DNA of 64,000 nt from Ardenticatenaceae bacterium (GTDB lineage: Bacteria; Chloroflexota; Anaerolineae; Promineifilales; Promineifilaceae). The number at the start of each line of letters is the position of its first letter. The first letter of the stretch is position 1. The translations under genes and the position numbers were made by a program. Below, one piece after another: positions 17,269 to 25,349 of this stretch. Location: positions 1 through 64,000 of the forward strand of contig JACKCD010000010.1 of assembly GCA_020634215.1 (NCBI GenBank), written 5' to 3'. A model generated the notes under the pieces. The model was given only the letters and a program-made list of their open reading frames with translations, did no database searches and was not told where the DNA came from.

Positions 17269-17670
17269 ATGTCTAATATTGTTGTTGATACGTCTGTTTT
17301 AATAGCGGTGATCACAAATGAACCTAGCAAAGAGCAACTCATTGAAATAACGCAAGGTTTCAATTTGATCGCCCCTCAATCTGTACACTGGGAAATTGGC
17401 AACGCCTTTTCTGCAATGCTCAAGCGCAAGCGCATCACTTTGAATGATTCGTTGCAAGCAATCAAGATTTACTGGACGATTCCTATGCGTTTAGTAGAAG
17501 TTGAAATCGAGGACACAATTGAATTAGCGGACGCATTCAACATCTATGCCTATGATGCCTATCTACTCCGTTGTGCCTTGAAATACAATGCCCCTTTGTT
17601 GACTTTAGATAAAGGATTAGAAAATGTAGCAAGGAGAGCAAATATTGTCGTTATGGAGGTTTCGCAATGA
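17269..17670 (+). CDS. PIN-domain toxin (VapC-like)
   Basis: 133 residues from ATG 17269. A typical PIN nuclease: VVDTSVLIAVI (first acidic residue Asp6), HWEIGNAF (Glu), YAYDAYLLRCAL (Asp), and LTLDKGLENVAR (Asp). These Mg-dependent RNases usually cleave tRNA or rRNA. I chose 17269 over an ATG eight codons upstream because AGCAGGT lies just before it. A -10-like TATAAT lies at about 17228. The toxin gene precedes its antitoxin, the reverse of classical vapBC order, and overlaps it by 4 bp (ATGA). Codon use is AT-richer than the neighbours, which suggests acquisition. Confidence 0.85.
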   Translation: MSNIVVDTSVLIAVITNEPSKEQLIEITQGFNLIAPQSVHWEIGNAFSAMLKRKRITLNDSLQAIKIYWTIPMRLVEVEIEDTIELADAFNIYAYDAYLLRCALKYNAPLLTLDKGLENVARRANIVVMEVSQ

Positions 17671-17891
17671 GTGCTGTCTTTACCTATTCAGAGGCTCGGC
17701 AAAACTTGGCATCACTTTTAGAAAAAGCCGTTCAGGAAGGGGAAGTACGGGTAAAAAGAAAAGATGGTCAAGTTTTTATAATTAAACCTGAAACCATATC
17801 AGGTTCACCTTTAGACGTTGAGGGAATTGACCTTCAATTGACAAGAGAAGAAATCGTGGCCTTCATCCATGAGGGTCGCAAATATAGTTAA
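17667..17891 (+). CDS. Phd/YefM-type antitoxin
   Basis: 74 residues. The N-terminal MSAVFTYSEARQNLASLLEKAVQEGEVRVKRKDG is a clear Phd/YefM fold that binds operator DNA as a dimer. The C-terminus (about 45-74) would wrap and inhibit the PIN toxin. The start ATG overlaps the toxin stop (ATGA), giving coupled translation. The oxidase gene starts 2 bp after the stop. Confidence 0.85.
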   Translation: MSAVFTYSEARQNLASLLEKAVQEGEVRVKRKDGQVFIIKPETISGSPLDVEGIDLQLTREEIVAFIHEGRKYS

Positions 17892-17893
17892 AC

Positions 17894-20839
17894 ATGACCC
17901 AATCAGCCCAGGTTTACGATTTTTTGGCCGAATTAAAAAAGCGCGTCAGCGGCGATTTGCGGACAGACCAATATAGCCGCATGTTTTACAGCACCGATGC
18001 CAGCATTTACCAAGTGATGCCCCACGGCGTGCTGTTTCCCAAAAACAGCGACGACCTCCACGCTGCCGTGGAGCTGGCGGCCAAACACAAGGTGCCGCTG
18101 CTGCCGCGCACGGCCGGCAGCAGCCTAGCCGGGCAAGCCACCAACAAGGCATTGGTCATGGACATGACGCGCCATCTGGACAAGGTGCTGGAGGTCAACA
18201 CCGAGGAAGGGTGGGTGCGAGTGCAGCCCGGCATTGTGCTGGATGAGCTAAATCTTTACCTGAAACCATTGGGCTATCAGTTTGGCCCCGACCCCGCCAG
18301 CAGCAACCGGGCGGCGATGGGGGGGATTGTTTCCAACAACTCCACCGGCAGCCATTCGATTATGTATGGCATGACCACCGACCACGTGCTGGAAATGCGC
18401 GTCATTTTGAGCGATGGCACGATGACCGATTTTGGCCCGTTGACCGCCGCCGAATTGCAGCAGCGGCAGCAGCGGGCGGGGCGGGAAGGGGAGATTTACC
18501 GGCGGATGGTGGCGTTAGCTGGCGATCCAGCCAATCAGCAGACGATTTTGGACGGCACGCCGCGCCATTGGCGACGCTGCGGCGGCTACAATTTGGATCG
18601 CTTTATTCCGGTGCAAGCTGGCTCGCCGTCGTTTAAGTGGCCGGTTGACCCGCGCTTTAATTTGAGCAAGATGGTGTCGGGTGGCGAAGGGACGTTGGCG
18701 GTGATGACGGAGATTAAGCTCAACATTGTGCCGCTGCCGAAAAAGACGACGCTGGCGATTGTCCATTTTGATAATTTGCCCACGGCCTTAACGGCCGTTC
18801 CCCTCATCCTCGAAACCAACCCCTCCGCCGTCGAACTGCTAGACAACCTGGGGCTGACGATGTGCCGCGACGTGCCGGAATATGCGCGGCTGCTGGAAAC
18901 CTTTATCCTTGGCACCCCCAACTGCATCCTCATTACCGAGTTTTATGGCGAAAGCGAGGCCGAGTTGGATGACAAGGTGGCAAAGTTGGAGGCGCATTTG
19001 CGGCAGCAGGGGGCGGGAGAAACGGCCGTTCTTCACGCCAATCGCCCCCAACAGCAGGCCAACATCTGGACCGTCCGCAAGGTGGGGCTGGGGCTGATGA
19101 TGAGCATCAAAGGAGACCACAAGCCGATTCCATTTATCGAAGATGCGGCCGTTCCCGTCGAGCATCTGGCTGAATACGTCACCAAAGTGGAGCGGTTCTG
19201 CAACGACATTGGCACCAACGTCGCCTACTACGCCCACGCCAGCGCTGGCTGCATCCACATTCGCCCCCTCATCAACACCAAAACGGCCGAGGAAGTAGCA
19301 AAGCTACCGCAAATCAGCCGCTTTTCCGTGGATTTACTGCGTGGCTACGGTGGCTCACTATCCAGCGAACACGGCGACGGCAAGGCGCGAAGCTGGATCA
19401 ACGAGGCGTTTTTTGGCCCCGACCTCTACAAGCTATACCAAGAGGTCAAAACGATTTTTGACCCCGACAACCTCCTCAACCCCGGCAACATCGTCAACGC
19501 CCCAGCCATGACCGAAAGTTTGCGCTACGGCGCGGCGTATGAGGTCATCCCAATTCAGCCGAAGCTCAGTTTTGACGAAGACATGGGGTTCCATCGCGCT
19601 GTGGAAATGTGCAACGGAGCCGGGATTTGCCGCAAAAAGACGACGGGGACGATGTGTCCCAGCTTTATGGTGACGTGGGAGGAAGAACACAGTACCCGTG
19701 GCCGCGCCAACGCCCTCCGCAACGCCATGTCGGGACGAATGCCCACCACCGAGCTGACCAGCCAGCGGATGTACGAGGTGATGGATCTGTGCATTGGCTG
19801 CAAGGGGTGCAAGGCTGAATGCCCGTCGTCGGTAGACATGGCGAAAATCAAAACGGAGTTTTTGGCGCAATATTACGAGGCCAACGGCACGCCGCTGCGA
19901 GCCAAGCTGTTTGGCAACATCGCCACCCTCAGCCGCCTTAGCAGCGGCGTGATGGCTCCGCTGGCAAATTTTGGCACGCGCAACAAGCTATCGCGCTGGT
20001 TTATGGACAAATACCTGGGGATTAGCAAGGAGCGCACGCTGCCGCCGTTTGTGTCCACCCCGTTTTTGCGCTGGTTTAGCAAGCACCAGCGGGCGACCAC
20101 TGCCCCCAAACCGTATCGCAAGGTCGCCTTTTTCCACGACACCTTTATCAACTACAACTACCCGGAGGTGGGCATTGCGGCGGTGGAGCTGCTGGAAGCG
20201 GCCGGGTTTGAGGTGATCATGCCGGGGCATCGGGATGACGGCCGTTCTTTTCTCTCCAAAGGGCTGGTGGACGATGCCCGCAAGGTGGCTCGCCACACCG
20301 TCAGCCAGTTGGCTCCGCTGGCGCGGCAGGGGATTCCCATTGTAGGGGTGGAACCCAGCACCCTGCTAACGCTGCGGGATGAGTACCGCCACCTGCTGCC
20401 CAAAGACCCGGATATGATTGTGGTGGCGCAGAATGCCTACACCTTTGAGGAGTTTATTGCCCGGCTGGCGGACAAGGGGGAACTCAATTTGCGCTTTACC
20501 GATACGCCGCGCAAGCTACTGCTGCATGGCCACTGCCACCAAAAGGCGCTGATTGGTACCCAGCCCAGCCACCGTGTCCTGACGCTGCCGCCGAACTATA
20601 CGGTGGAGGAGGTGGATTCGGGCTGCTGCGGCATGGCGGGTTCTTTTGGTTATGAGGCGGAGCATTATGGGGTTTCGCTGCAGATGGCGGAGAGGCGGTT
20701 ATTAACGGCCGTTCGTGCCACCCCCCCCGACACCCTCATCGTTGCCGCTGGGGTCAGCTGCCGCCAGCAAATCAAACACGGTAGCCAACGCCAAGCCCTC
20801 CACCCTGCCCAAGTGCTGCGCCAGGCGTTAGTGATCTAG
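17894..20839 (+). CDS. FAD- and Fe-S-containing D-2-hydroxyacid (lactate-like) dehydrogenase
   Basis: 981 residues, a GlcD-type flavoprotein fused to a GlpC-type Fe-S part, as in YdiJ-like D-2-hydroxyacid dehydrogenases. The FAD-binding type-4 domain (about 20-260) has LLPRTAGSSLAGQA and the C-terminal flavin-oxidase domain lies at about 260-540. Ferredoxin-like cysteines are in CNGAGICRKKTTGTMCPS (about 572) and CIGCKGCKAECPSS (about 633), and CCG modules in GHCHQKAL (about 878) and DSGCCGMAGSFGYE (about 907). It should oxidise D-lactate, glycolate or 2-hydroxyglutarate and pass electrons to the respiratory chain. The start lies 2 bp after the antitoxin stop. The final 138 bp are repeated, 90 percent identical, at 25350-25487. 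Confidence 0.88.
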   Translation: MTQSAQVYDFLAELKKRVSGDLRTDQYSRMFYSTDASIYQVMPHGVLFPKNSDDLHAAVELAAKHKVPLLPRTAGSSLAGQATNKALVMDMTRHLDKVLEVNTEEGWVRVQPGIVLDELNLYLKPLGYQFGPDPASSNRAAMGGIVSNNSTGSHSIMYGMTTDHVLEMRVILSDGTMTDFGPLTAAELQQRQQRAGREGEIYRRMVALAGDPANQQTILDGTPRHWRRCGGYNLDRFIPVQAGSPSFKWPVDPRFNLSKMVSGGEGTLAVMTEIKLNIVPLPKKTTLAIVHFDNLPTALTAVPLILETNPSAVELLDNLGLTMCRDVPEYARLLETFILGTPNCILITEFYGESEAELDDKVAKLEAHLRQQGAGETAVLHANRPQQQANIWTVRKVGLGLMMSIKGDHKPIPFIEDAAVPVEHLAEYVTKVERFCNDIGTNVAYYAHASAGCIHIRPLINTKTAEEVAKLPQISRFSVDLLRGYGGSLSSEHGDGKARSWINEAFFGPDLYKLYQEVKTIFDPDNLLNPGNIVNAPAMTESLRYGAAYEVIPIQPKLSFDEDMGFHRAVEMCNGAGICRKKTTGTMCPSFMVTWEEEHSTRGRANALRNAMSGRMPTTELTSQRMYEVMDLCIGCKGCKAECPSSVDMAKIKTEFLAQYYEANGTPLRAKLFGNIATLSRLSSGVMAPLANFGTRNKLSRWFMDKYLGISKERTLPPFVSTPFLRWFSKHQRATTAPKPYRKVAFFHDTFINYNYPEVGIAAVELLEAAGFEVIMPGHRDDGRSFLSKGLVDDARKVARHTVSQLAPLARQGIPIVGVEPSTLLTLRDEYRHLLPKDPDMIVVAQNAYTFEEFIARLADKGELNLRFTDTPRKLLLHGHCHQKALIGTQPSHRVLTLPPNYTVEEVDSGCCGMAGSFGYEAEHYGVSLQMAERRLLTAVRATPPDTLIVAAGVSCRQQIKHGSQRQALHPAQVLRQALVI

Positions 20840-20865
20840 ACATAGCATAGCCTTCCTCCTATAAT
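20837..20865 (+). promoter_or_regulatory. Promoter of the MNT-HEPN operon
   Basis: TAGACA (20837-20842), 17 bp, TATAAT (20860-20865). The -35 includes the stop codon of the oxidase gene. A near-identical module (shared CTAGACATA and CCTATAATC blocks) precedes the TIR gene at 22905-22933. Confidence 0.65.
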
Positions 20866-20958
20866 CATTGTAATGACTTTGCAACAAGCACATGGCTTCG
20901 TAGCATGGACTTGTTGATGCCCAATCACCGCATTTTGTTCAAGCAAAGCGAAACGACA

Positions 20959-21270
20959 ATGATAACGATACAATTTACTGATTATTCCGACAGGTTATCA
21001 ACTTTATGCACTCATTATGGTGTTGAACTGTTGGAGTTGTTCGGGTCAGCTACACGAGCCGATTTTGAGCCTGAGAAAAGTGATCTGGATTTTTTAGTTC
21101 TATTTTCGGAAGATCACTCGCTTGGTGCCTTTGACCGTTTTTTTGGTCTCAAAGAGGATTTGGAAACGCTTTTTCAACGCTCAGTTGATCTAATCGAAAT
21201 AAAAGCAATTAAAAACCCTTATTTCCGTCAGGCAATAGAAAAAGACAAAGTGCTCGTGTATGGAACTTGA
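20959..21270 (+). CDS. MNT-family nucleotidyltransferase antitoxin
   Basis: 103 residues from ATG 20959; an in-frame ATG at 20905 is possible but gives an unconserved tail. The minimal nucleotidyltransferase motif is intact: LFGSATRADFEPEKSDLDFLVLF, i.e. GS...SDLD. In characterised MNT-HEPN pairs this enzyme AMPylates a tyrosine of the HEPN toxin and neutralises it. The stop overlaps the HEPN start by 11 bp. It is an apparently intact antitoxin whose partner is broken by an insertion sequence. Low GC compared with the oxidase gene suggests transfer. Confidence 0.82.
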   Translation: MITIQFTDYSDRLSTLCTHYGVELLELFGSATRADFEPEKSDLDFLVLFSEDHSLGAFDRFFGLKEDLETLFQRSVDLIEIKAIKNPYFRQAIEKDKVLVYGT

Positions 21271-21370
21271 GACAAAGAAACTCATCTATGACATTAGCCA
21301 AGCCATTGAGCTTATTCGCAAATTTACAAATGATGTGAAATTTGCAGATTATCGCGCTGATCCCATGCTA

Positions 21371-22612
21371 GGTAGAAGTACAAGGAAGCGTGAAAATAAG
21401 AAAATTTGACAAAATGGATTCAAAAAGCGAACCTAAACGGTCAACTACTACCAAAACAGGTTTGCTCAATGAATCCACAACAACTATTTTGCCCCAATAT
21501 CGATTGTCCAGCTAGAGGGCAGGTCAATCAAGGAAATATCCATCCACACAGTCAGCAAGAACAGCGGTGTCGTTGCGATGTGTGCAAAAAAACATTCAGC
21601 GTGACCAAAGGAACCCTGTTCTACCGTCTGCAAACAGACCCAGCCACTGTGATGCTTGTGATTGTCCTGCTGGCCTACGGCTGTCCGATAGAGGCAGTTG
21701 TCGCTGCGTTCGGATTTGACCGTCGCACCATCAAAAGCTGGTGGCAGCGGGCAGGTCAGCATTGCCAGCAAGTTCATGACCGACTGGTTGCCAGCAGCCA
21801 GCTAGACCTCGTTCAGGCGCAAGCTGATGAAATCAAAGTCAAAGCATGGGGTCGGTCTCTCTGGATGGGGCTGACCATGATGGTGCCGACCCGTTTGTGG
21901 CTCGGTGGGGTCATCAGTCAGCAACGTGATAAGCAAATGATTGCGTCACTCGTGGACACCATTCGACAGGTCGCACTCTGTCGTCGGCTGTTAATTGCCG
22001 TTGACGGTTTGCCACATTATATGAAGGCAATCCGACGCGCCTTTCGTACCCCCGACCAGCAGGGTCAGCGTTGCCGACCCAAGCTGATTGCCTGGCGTGA
22101 CGTTTTCATTGGTCGCGTCATCAAACGCGCAGCCCATGGCACGTTGACCATTGAACGGCAATTTCTAGACGGTTGCCGTCAGCAAGCACTCGCTCTGATT
22201 ACGGCGTCGCAAGGATTCAGCGGCGTTCTCAACACAGCTTACATTGAGCGTCTCAACGCCACTTTCAGACAGCGCCTCGCCTGGCTTTCGCGTCGCAGCC
22301 GGATGCTCATTCATCAAGTTGAGACGCTGGAGGCTGGCATGTACATCGTTGGCTGCTTCTACAATTTCTGTGACCCGCACAAGTCGCTCCGTATCAAGAT
22401 AGCATTGGGCTCGTTTGCCCATCGCTGGATTCAGCGCACCCCAGCGCTTGCCGCTGGCTTGACTGACCACATTTGGTCTTATCAAGAGCTGTTGACCTAT
22501 CGATTGCCTCCGCCTCGTTGGCAACCGCCTAAAAAGCGTGGGCGGCCGTCCAAAGCGGTGCAAGCACTTATTGATAGGTGGTGTTAATGTTCACGGTTTA
22601 ATGCACTACTAC
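21371..22612 (+). mobile_element. Insertion sequence, IS1-like, 1242 bp
   Basis: The element is bounded by imperfect terminal inverted repeats: left end GGTAGAAGTACAAGGAAGCG, right end (complement) GGTAGTAGTGCATTAAACCG, with similarity continuing about 8 bp further. It is flanked by a 9-bp target duplication CCCATGCTA at 21362-21370 and 22613-22621. One transposase gene fills it. Target duplication size, GG termini and the Zn-ribbon plus DDE transposase fit the IS1 family or a close relative. The intact duplication and open transposase indicate a recent insertion. Confidence 0.88.
21469..22587 (+). CDS. IS1-like transposase
   Basis: 372 residues from the ATG at 21469 (a TTG at 21406 is the alternative). 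The N-terminal zinc ribbon has CPNIDCPARG and CRCDVCKKTFS, followed by a helix-turn-helix (PIEAVVAAFGFDRRTIKSWW). The DDE catalytic part has the first Asp in QADEIKVKAWG, the second in LLIAVDGLPHY, and Glu in NTAYIERLNATFRQRLAWL, ending with a basic KKRGRPSK tail. In classical IS1 the zinc-finger and catalytic parts are two frames joined by frameshifting; here they are one continuous reading frame. No internal stop, so probably active. Confidence 0.85.
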   Translation: MNPQQLFCPNIDCPARGQVNQGNIHPHSQQEQRCRCDVCKKTFSVTKGTLFYRLQTDPATVMLVIVLLAYGCPIEAVVAAFGFDRRTIKSWWQRAGQHCQQVHDRLVASSQLDLVQAQADEIKVKAWGRSLWMGLTMMVPTRLWLGGVISQQRDKQMIASLVDTIRQVALCRRLLIAVDGLPHYMKAIRRAFRTPDQQGQRCRPKLIAWRDVFIGRVIKRAAHGTLTIERQFLDGCRQQALALITASQGFSGVLNTAYIERLNATFRQRLAWLSRRSRMLIHQVETLEAGMYIVGCFYNFCDPHKSLRIKIALGSFAHRWIQRTPALAAGLTDHIWSYQELLTYRLPPPRWQPPKKRGRPSKAVQALIDRWC

Positions 22613-22904
22613 CCCATGCTACGCTCGGCTGTAGAACGTCAATTTGAGATTGTTGGCGAAGCCCTTAACCGCCTGAAGCGCGTGAACCCTGAGCTGATGA
22701 CTGGCATTACGGAGCATCAGCGCATCATTCATTTCCGTAATGTGTTGGCGCATGGCTACGATGTTATTTCTGATGGGATTGTTTGGGATATTCTGCAAAA
22801 CAAACTTCCTCTTTTGCGTGAAGAAATTGAAAAAATTCGCCAAACACTCGATATGGATTAAAGGCAAGGTGTAGTAAATTCAACGATCTTACCTGTTCAT
22901 GAGC

Positions 22905-22933
22905 TAGACATAACTCAGTGTTCTCCCTATAAT
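22905..22933 (+). promoter_or_regulatory. Promoter of the EAD-TIR gene
   Basis: TAGACA (22905-22910), 17 bp, TATAAT (22928-22933). It shares both hexamers, spacing and flanking CTAGACATA/CCTATAATC blocks with the promoter at 20837-20865, while the DNA between and around differs. Confidence 0.65.
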
Positions 22934-22972
22934 CCCTTTAGTTACCATGCAAAAACAGATGATAGTAAGCGC

Positions 22973-23521
22973 ATGGACATTCCAACAGGCGACCTTCGCC
23001 GTTTTCTCCAGCAAAGACTAAACGACAGTGAGCTAACCAACTTCTGCTTTGACTATTTTCCCCAAGTGCAGCAGGAGTTTGGGAATGGAATGGCGCGTGG
23101 GCAGAAAATTCAGCTTTTGTTGGAATATTGTCGTCGTCATGGGCAGCTTCCCCACTTGCTCCGCAATCTAGAACGTGAACGGCCGCAAGAGGTACAAGCC
23201 CAACTTGCCCATTTGTTGTCATCAACTCCTGCCACCCAGCCGCAGCCGTCAACTCTCATTCAACACAATCCCTGCCAAATTTTTGTCAGCTATGCGCGGG
23301 CGGATGCCGCATTTGCCGAGCGACTGTCCAAGGATTTGCGTGAGGCAGGCTGGTCGGTGTGGATTGCTCCTGACAGTATTTGGCCGGGAGAAAAGTTTGA
23401 CGGGGCCATTGACCGAGGACTATTGGAATGTGGTATTTTTTTGCTGTTGCTGACCCCCGTTGCTGTTGCTTCAAAATGGGTGCGTGACGAGACAAATGCT
23501 GCCCTGCGAAGGCACCGATAA
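22973..23521 (+). CDS. Effector-associated domain plus TIR domain, N-terminal part of a split gene
   Basis: Residues 1 to about 80 (LRRFLQQRLNDSELTNFCFD and following) resemble the helical effector-associated/death-like domains that recruit partners in bacterial conflict systems. From about residue 101 a TIR domain begins (CQIFVSYARADAAFAERLSK, then GWSVWIAPDSIWPGEKFDGAI with a Trp/Glu-rich active-site region). The frame stops at TAA 23519-23521 in the middle of the TIR domain. The same frame continues without shift into the next entry, so this is one gene with a premature in-frame stop. Alone, the truncated TIR would lack its last strands. TIR domains of this kind hydrolyse NAD or make nucleotide signals. 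Confidence 0.7.
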   Translation: MDIPTGDLRRFLQQRLNDSELTNFCFDYFPQVQQEFGNGMARGQKIQLLLEYCRRHGQLPHLLRNLERERPQEVQAQLAHLLSSTPATQPQPSTLIQHNPCQIFVSYARADAAFAERLSKDLREAGWSVWIAPDSIWPGEKFDGAIDRGLLECGIFLLLLTPVAVASKWVRDETNAALRRHR

Positions 23522-23527
23522 GACCAA

Positions 23528-24862
23528 ATGCGGTTTCTGCCGCTGCTGCTTAAACCATGTGCAGAACTCCCCCCATTGTGGAGCGGATACCAACAGATTT
23601 CTTTTACCGAAGATTATGTGACAGGTTGGAAGGAAATGTATCACTGGCTTGACCCGACGGCGGCGGTGCCGCTGCCTTCTTCAACGCCAGAGCCATCACT
23701 TAGCCAGGAGTCTCAGCGGGAAGCGGCGCAACGCCATGCCGCCCGCTTGTATGAACAGCTACAGGCGGCCGTTGCCGCCGAAGATTGGGCAGAGGTGATC
23801 CACTTGGGCGGGCAGATTCAGGCGGTAGTAAAGGAGTACCGTGATGTGCGGCGGGTGGTGGTCGTGGCGCGGGGGAAGCTGCAAATACCACGCACTACGC
23901 CAAAGGCAGAATCAATACGCTCAGCGATGGCTCAAATAAAAAAGCTGCACGCCGTAACGAGCCGTCACTTGTTGCTCTGGCTAGTGGGCATAATAGGAGC
24001 TATCGTTGTCGTATGGATCATTGGTGCCTATTTGGACGGTAGCGTGTCTCCGCCTATATCACTGCCAACGTCACAGCCAACCAAAATTCCTTCTAAGAAT
24101 GTTAGTGAATTGGGGACAGTTTGTGATGGGCGGGGTTGCAACGGTGAGGAACAGAGGCGAGAGAAAGATGAGGCAACAGTAGTATATGTGCCAGCAGGGG
24201 CATTTACGATGGGTAGTGATGCCAGCGATGCTGATGCAGGTAGCGATGAAATACCCCAGCATGATGTGACCCTGGACGGTTTTTGGATCGACAAATATGA
24301 AGTCACCAATGACCGATATGTACGTTGTGTGAAAGACGGCAACTGTAATACTTCGAAGTACACTGATGATGAGATACTTAATGATCCTGACCATTCGGTG
24401 GTTGGTGTGTCTTGGAGAGATGCCGTAGATTATTGTAATTGGGCAGGGGCGCGATTGCCCACAGAGGCGGAGTGGGAGTATGCGGCGCGGGGGAAAGACG
24501 GCCGTTTATTCCCTTGGGATACCGACGACACTAGTTGCGTATTAGCTAATCATTGGGGGAACGATGGTATGTGCGTCGGTACTACAGCCATTGTGGGTAG
24601 TTATCCAAAAGGTGTAAGTTGGGTTAATGCATTTGACATGGTGGGAAATGTTTGGGAATGGGTGCAGGATTGGTACAATCCCGACTATTATGGGTATTCC
24701 CCTGAGCAAGCCCTGGCAGGGTCGGAGACGAATACAGTAAAGGTATTACGTGGCGGCTCTTGGAGCAGTCTCAAACGGGACATCCGTGTCGCCAATCGAG
24801 ATTACAATGGTTGGGAGACGTTTAGTGACTCCGACGTAGGATTTCGGTGCGCCCAGGAGTGA
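23528..24862 (+). CDS. Continuation of the split gene: TIR C-terminus, TM segment, formylglycine-enzyme-like C-lectin domain
   Basis: This is in the same frame as the preceding entry and separated only by TAA-GAC-CAA. The first 45 codons (FLPLLLKPCAELPPLWSGYQ, then ISFTEDYVTGW) are the end of the TIR domain. A coiled/linker segment (about 60-140), one transmembrane helix (about 150-168), a Ser/Thr/Pro linker, and an FGE-sulfatase/C-lectin domain (about 215-444) follow. That domain has YVPAGAFTMGSD, ARLPTEAEWEYAARG, DMVGNVWEWVQDWYN, LRGGSWSS and GFRCAQE. The CxxxC catalytic pair of true formylglycine-generating enzymes is not seen, so it is probably a ligand-binding C-lectin fold. The ATG at 23528 could allow reinitiation. 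Whole ancestral product about 630 residues. Confidence 0.7.
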   Translation: MRFLPLLLKPCAELPPLWSGYQQISFTEDYVTGWKEMYHWLDPTAAVPLPSSTPEPSLSQESQREAAQRHAARLYEQLQAAVAAEDWAEVIHLGGQIQAVVKEYRDVRRVVVVARGKLQIPRTTPKAESIRSAMAQIKKLHAVTSRHLLLWLVGIIGAIVVVWIIGAYLDGSVSPPISLPTSQPTKIPSKNVSELGTVCDGRGCNGEEQRREKDEATVVYVPAGAFTMGSDASDADAGSDEIPQHDVTLDGFWIDKYEVTNDRYVRCVKDGNCNTSKYTDDEILNDPDHSVVGVSWRDAVDYCNWAGARLPTEAEWEYAARGKDGRLFPWDTDDTSCVLANHWGNDGMCVGTTAIVGSYPKGVSWVNAFDMVGNVWEWVQDWYNPDYYGYSPEQALAGSETNTVKVLRGGSWSSLKRDIRVANRDYNGWETFSDSDVGFRCAQE

Positions 24863-25312
24863 TTCTTCCCATTTCTGGGTTCTGGGTTTCTGGGTTCTGT
24901 TTGGGGGAGTTTGAAGGGTGTCCCCCCAACTTTGATTGCGGTAAAAATTCAGCCTAGTCTGTGTCCATTTTACTTCTTTGTGGTGGGCTGTTGCCCATGT
25001 TTAGATACCTTCCCTTTTTCCCCACCTTATAACCCTTTACAAACCGATTATAGCTTTTGGGCATTTGACCTGTCCCGTTTAGGCGTGTAAGGATAGGCGG
25101 TGTTGGCAACGTGCCAACGGCCAAAGGATCTTCCAACGATTGATGTCTATACCGTTTTGTTCATCTCGCTGGGAATTTTGGTCAACTTGCTCGCCCTCAA
25201 CTTGTTCTTCTCCCAACTCAGCAGTGGCATTGCCAGTCGCTTGACACAAACGGCCGATAAATCATTCTTGCGCGGCATCCCCTAACTGATTACGGCACCC
25301 CTGGAGGTCAAG
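24863..25312. other. Decayed intergenic stretch with heptad and membrane-ORF remnants
   Basis: The stretch begins with a CTGGGTT heptad run (24880-24900). Between about 25139 and 25285 a frame encodes VYTVLFISLGILVNLLALNL followed by a short polar tail and a stop at 25283-25285. This is one convincing membrane helix but with no plausible ATG, so it is probably a gene remnant. Nothing else recognisable is present. It lies between the TIR gene and the duplicated oxidase tail. Confidence 0.45.
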
Positions 25313-25349
25313 ATGACACTGCCTCGACGTAATTTTCTAAAATTGGGGC
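25313..25349 (+). pseudogene. Truncated 5' end of a Tat-exported protein gene
   Basis: A strong ribosome binding site (GGAGGTCAAG) precedes ATG 25313, which encodes MTLPRRNFLKLGL, a textbook twin-arginine signal n-region (RRNFLK). The reading then runs straight into the duplicated oxidase tail in a different frame, so only about 12 codons of the original gene survive. This marks a recombination junction. Confidence 0.6.

Larger units (their letters stand above)
21260..22861 (+). pseudogene. HEPN (DUF86) toxin gene split by an insertion sequence
   Basis: The 5' part (21260-21370) encodes MELETKKLIYDISQAIELIR and 17 more residues ending in Pro-Met-Leu. The 3' part (22613-22861) resumes at the same Pro-Met-Leu and continues RSAVERQFEIVGEALNRL to the stop. 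Removing the insertion and one copy of the 9-bp duplication restores an uninterrupted protein of about 117 residues. It carries the HEPN RNase motif RNVLAH (RxxxxH) near its C-terminus. The toxin is therefore recently inactivated by a clean insertion while the MNT gene stays open. Confidence 0.9.

Noticed and set aside
23522..23527. Frameshift as the cause of the split TIR gene
   Set aside because: Both halves are in the same phase; a single in-frame TAA explains the interruption.
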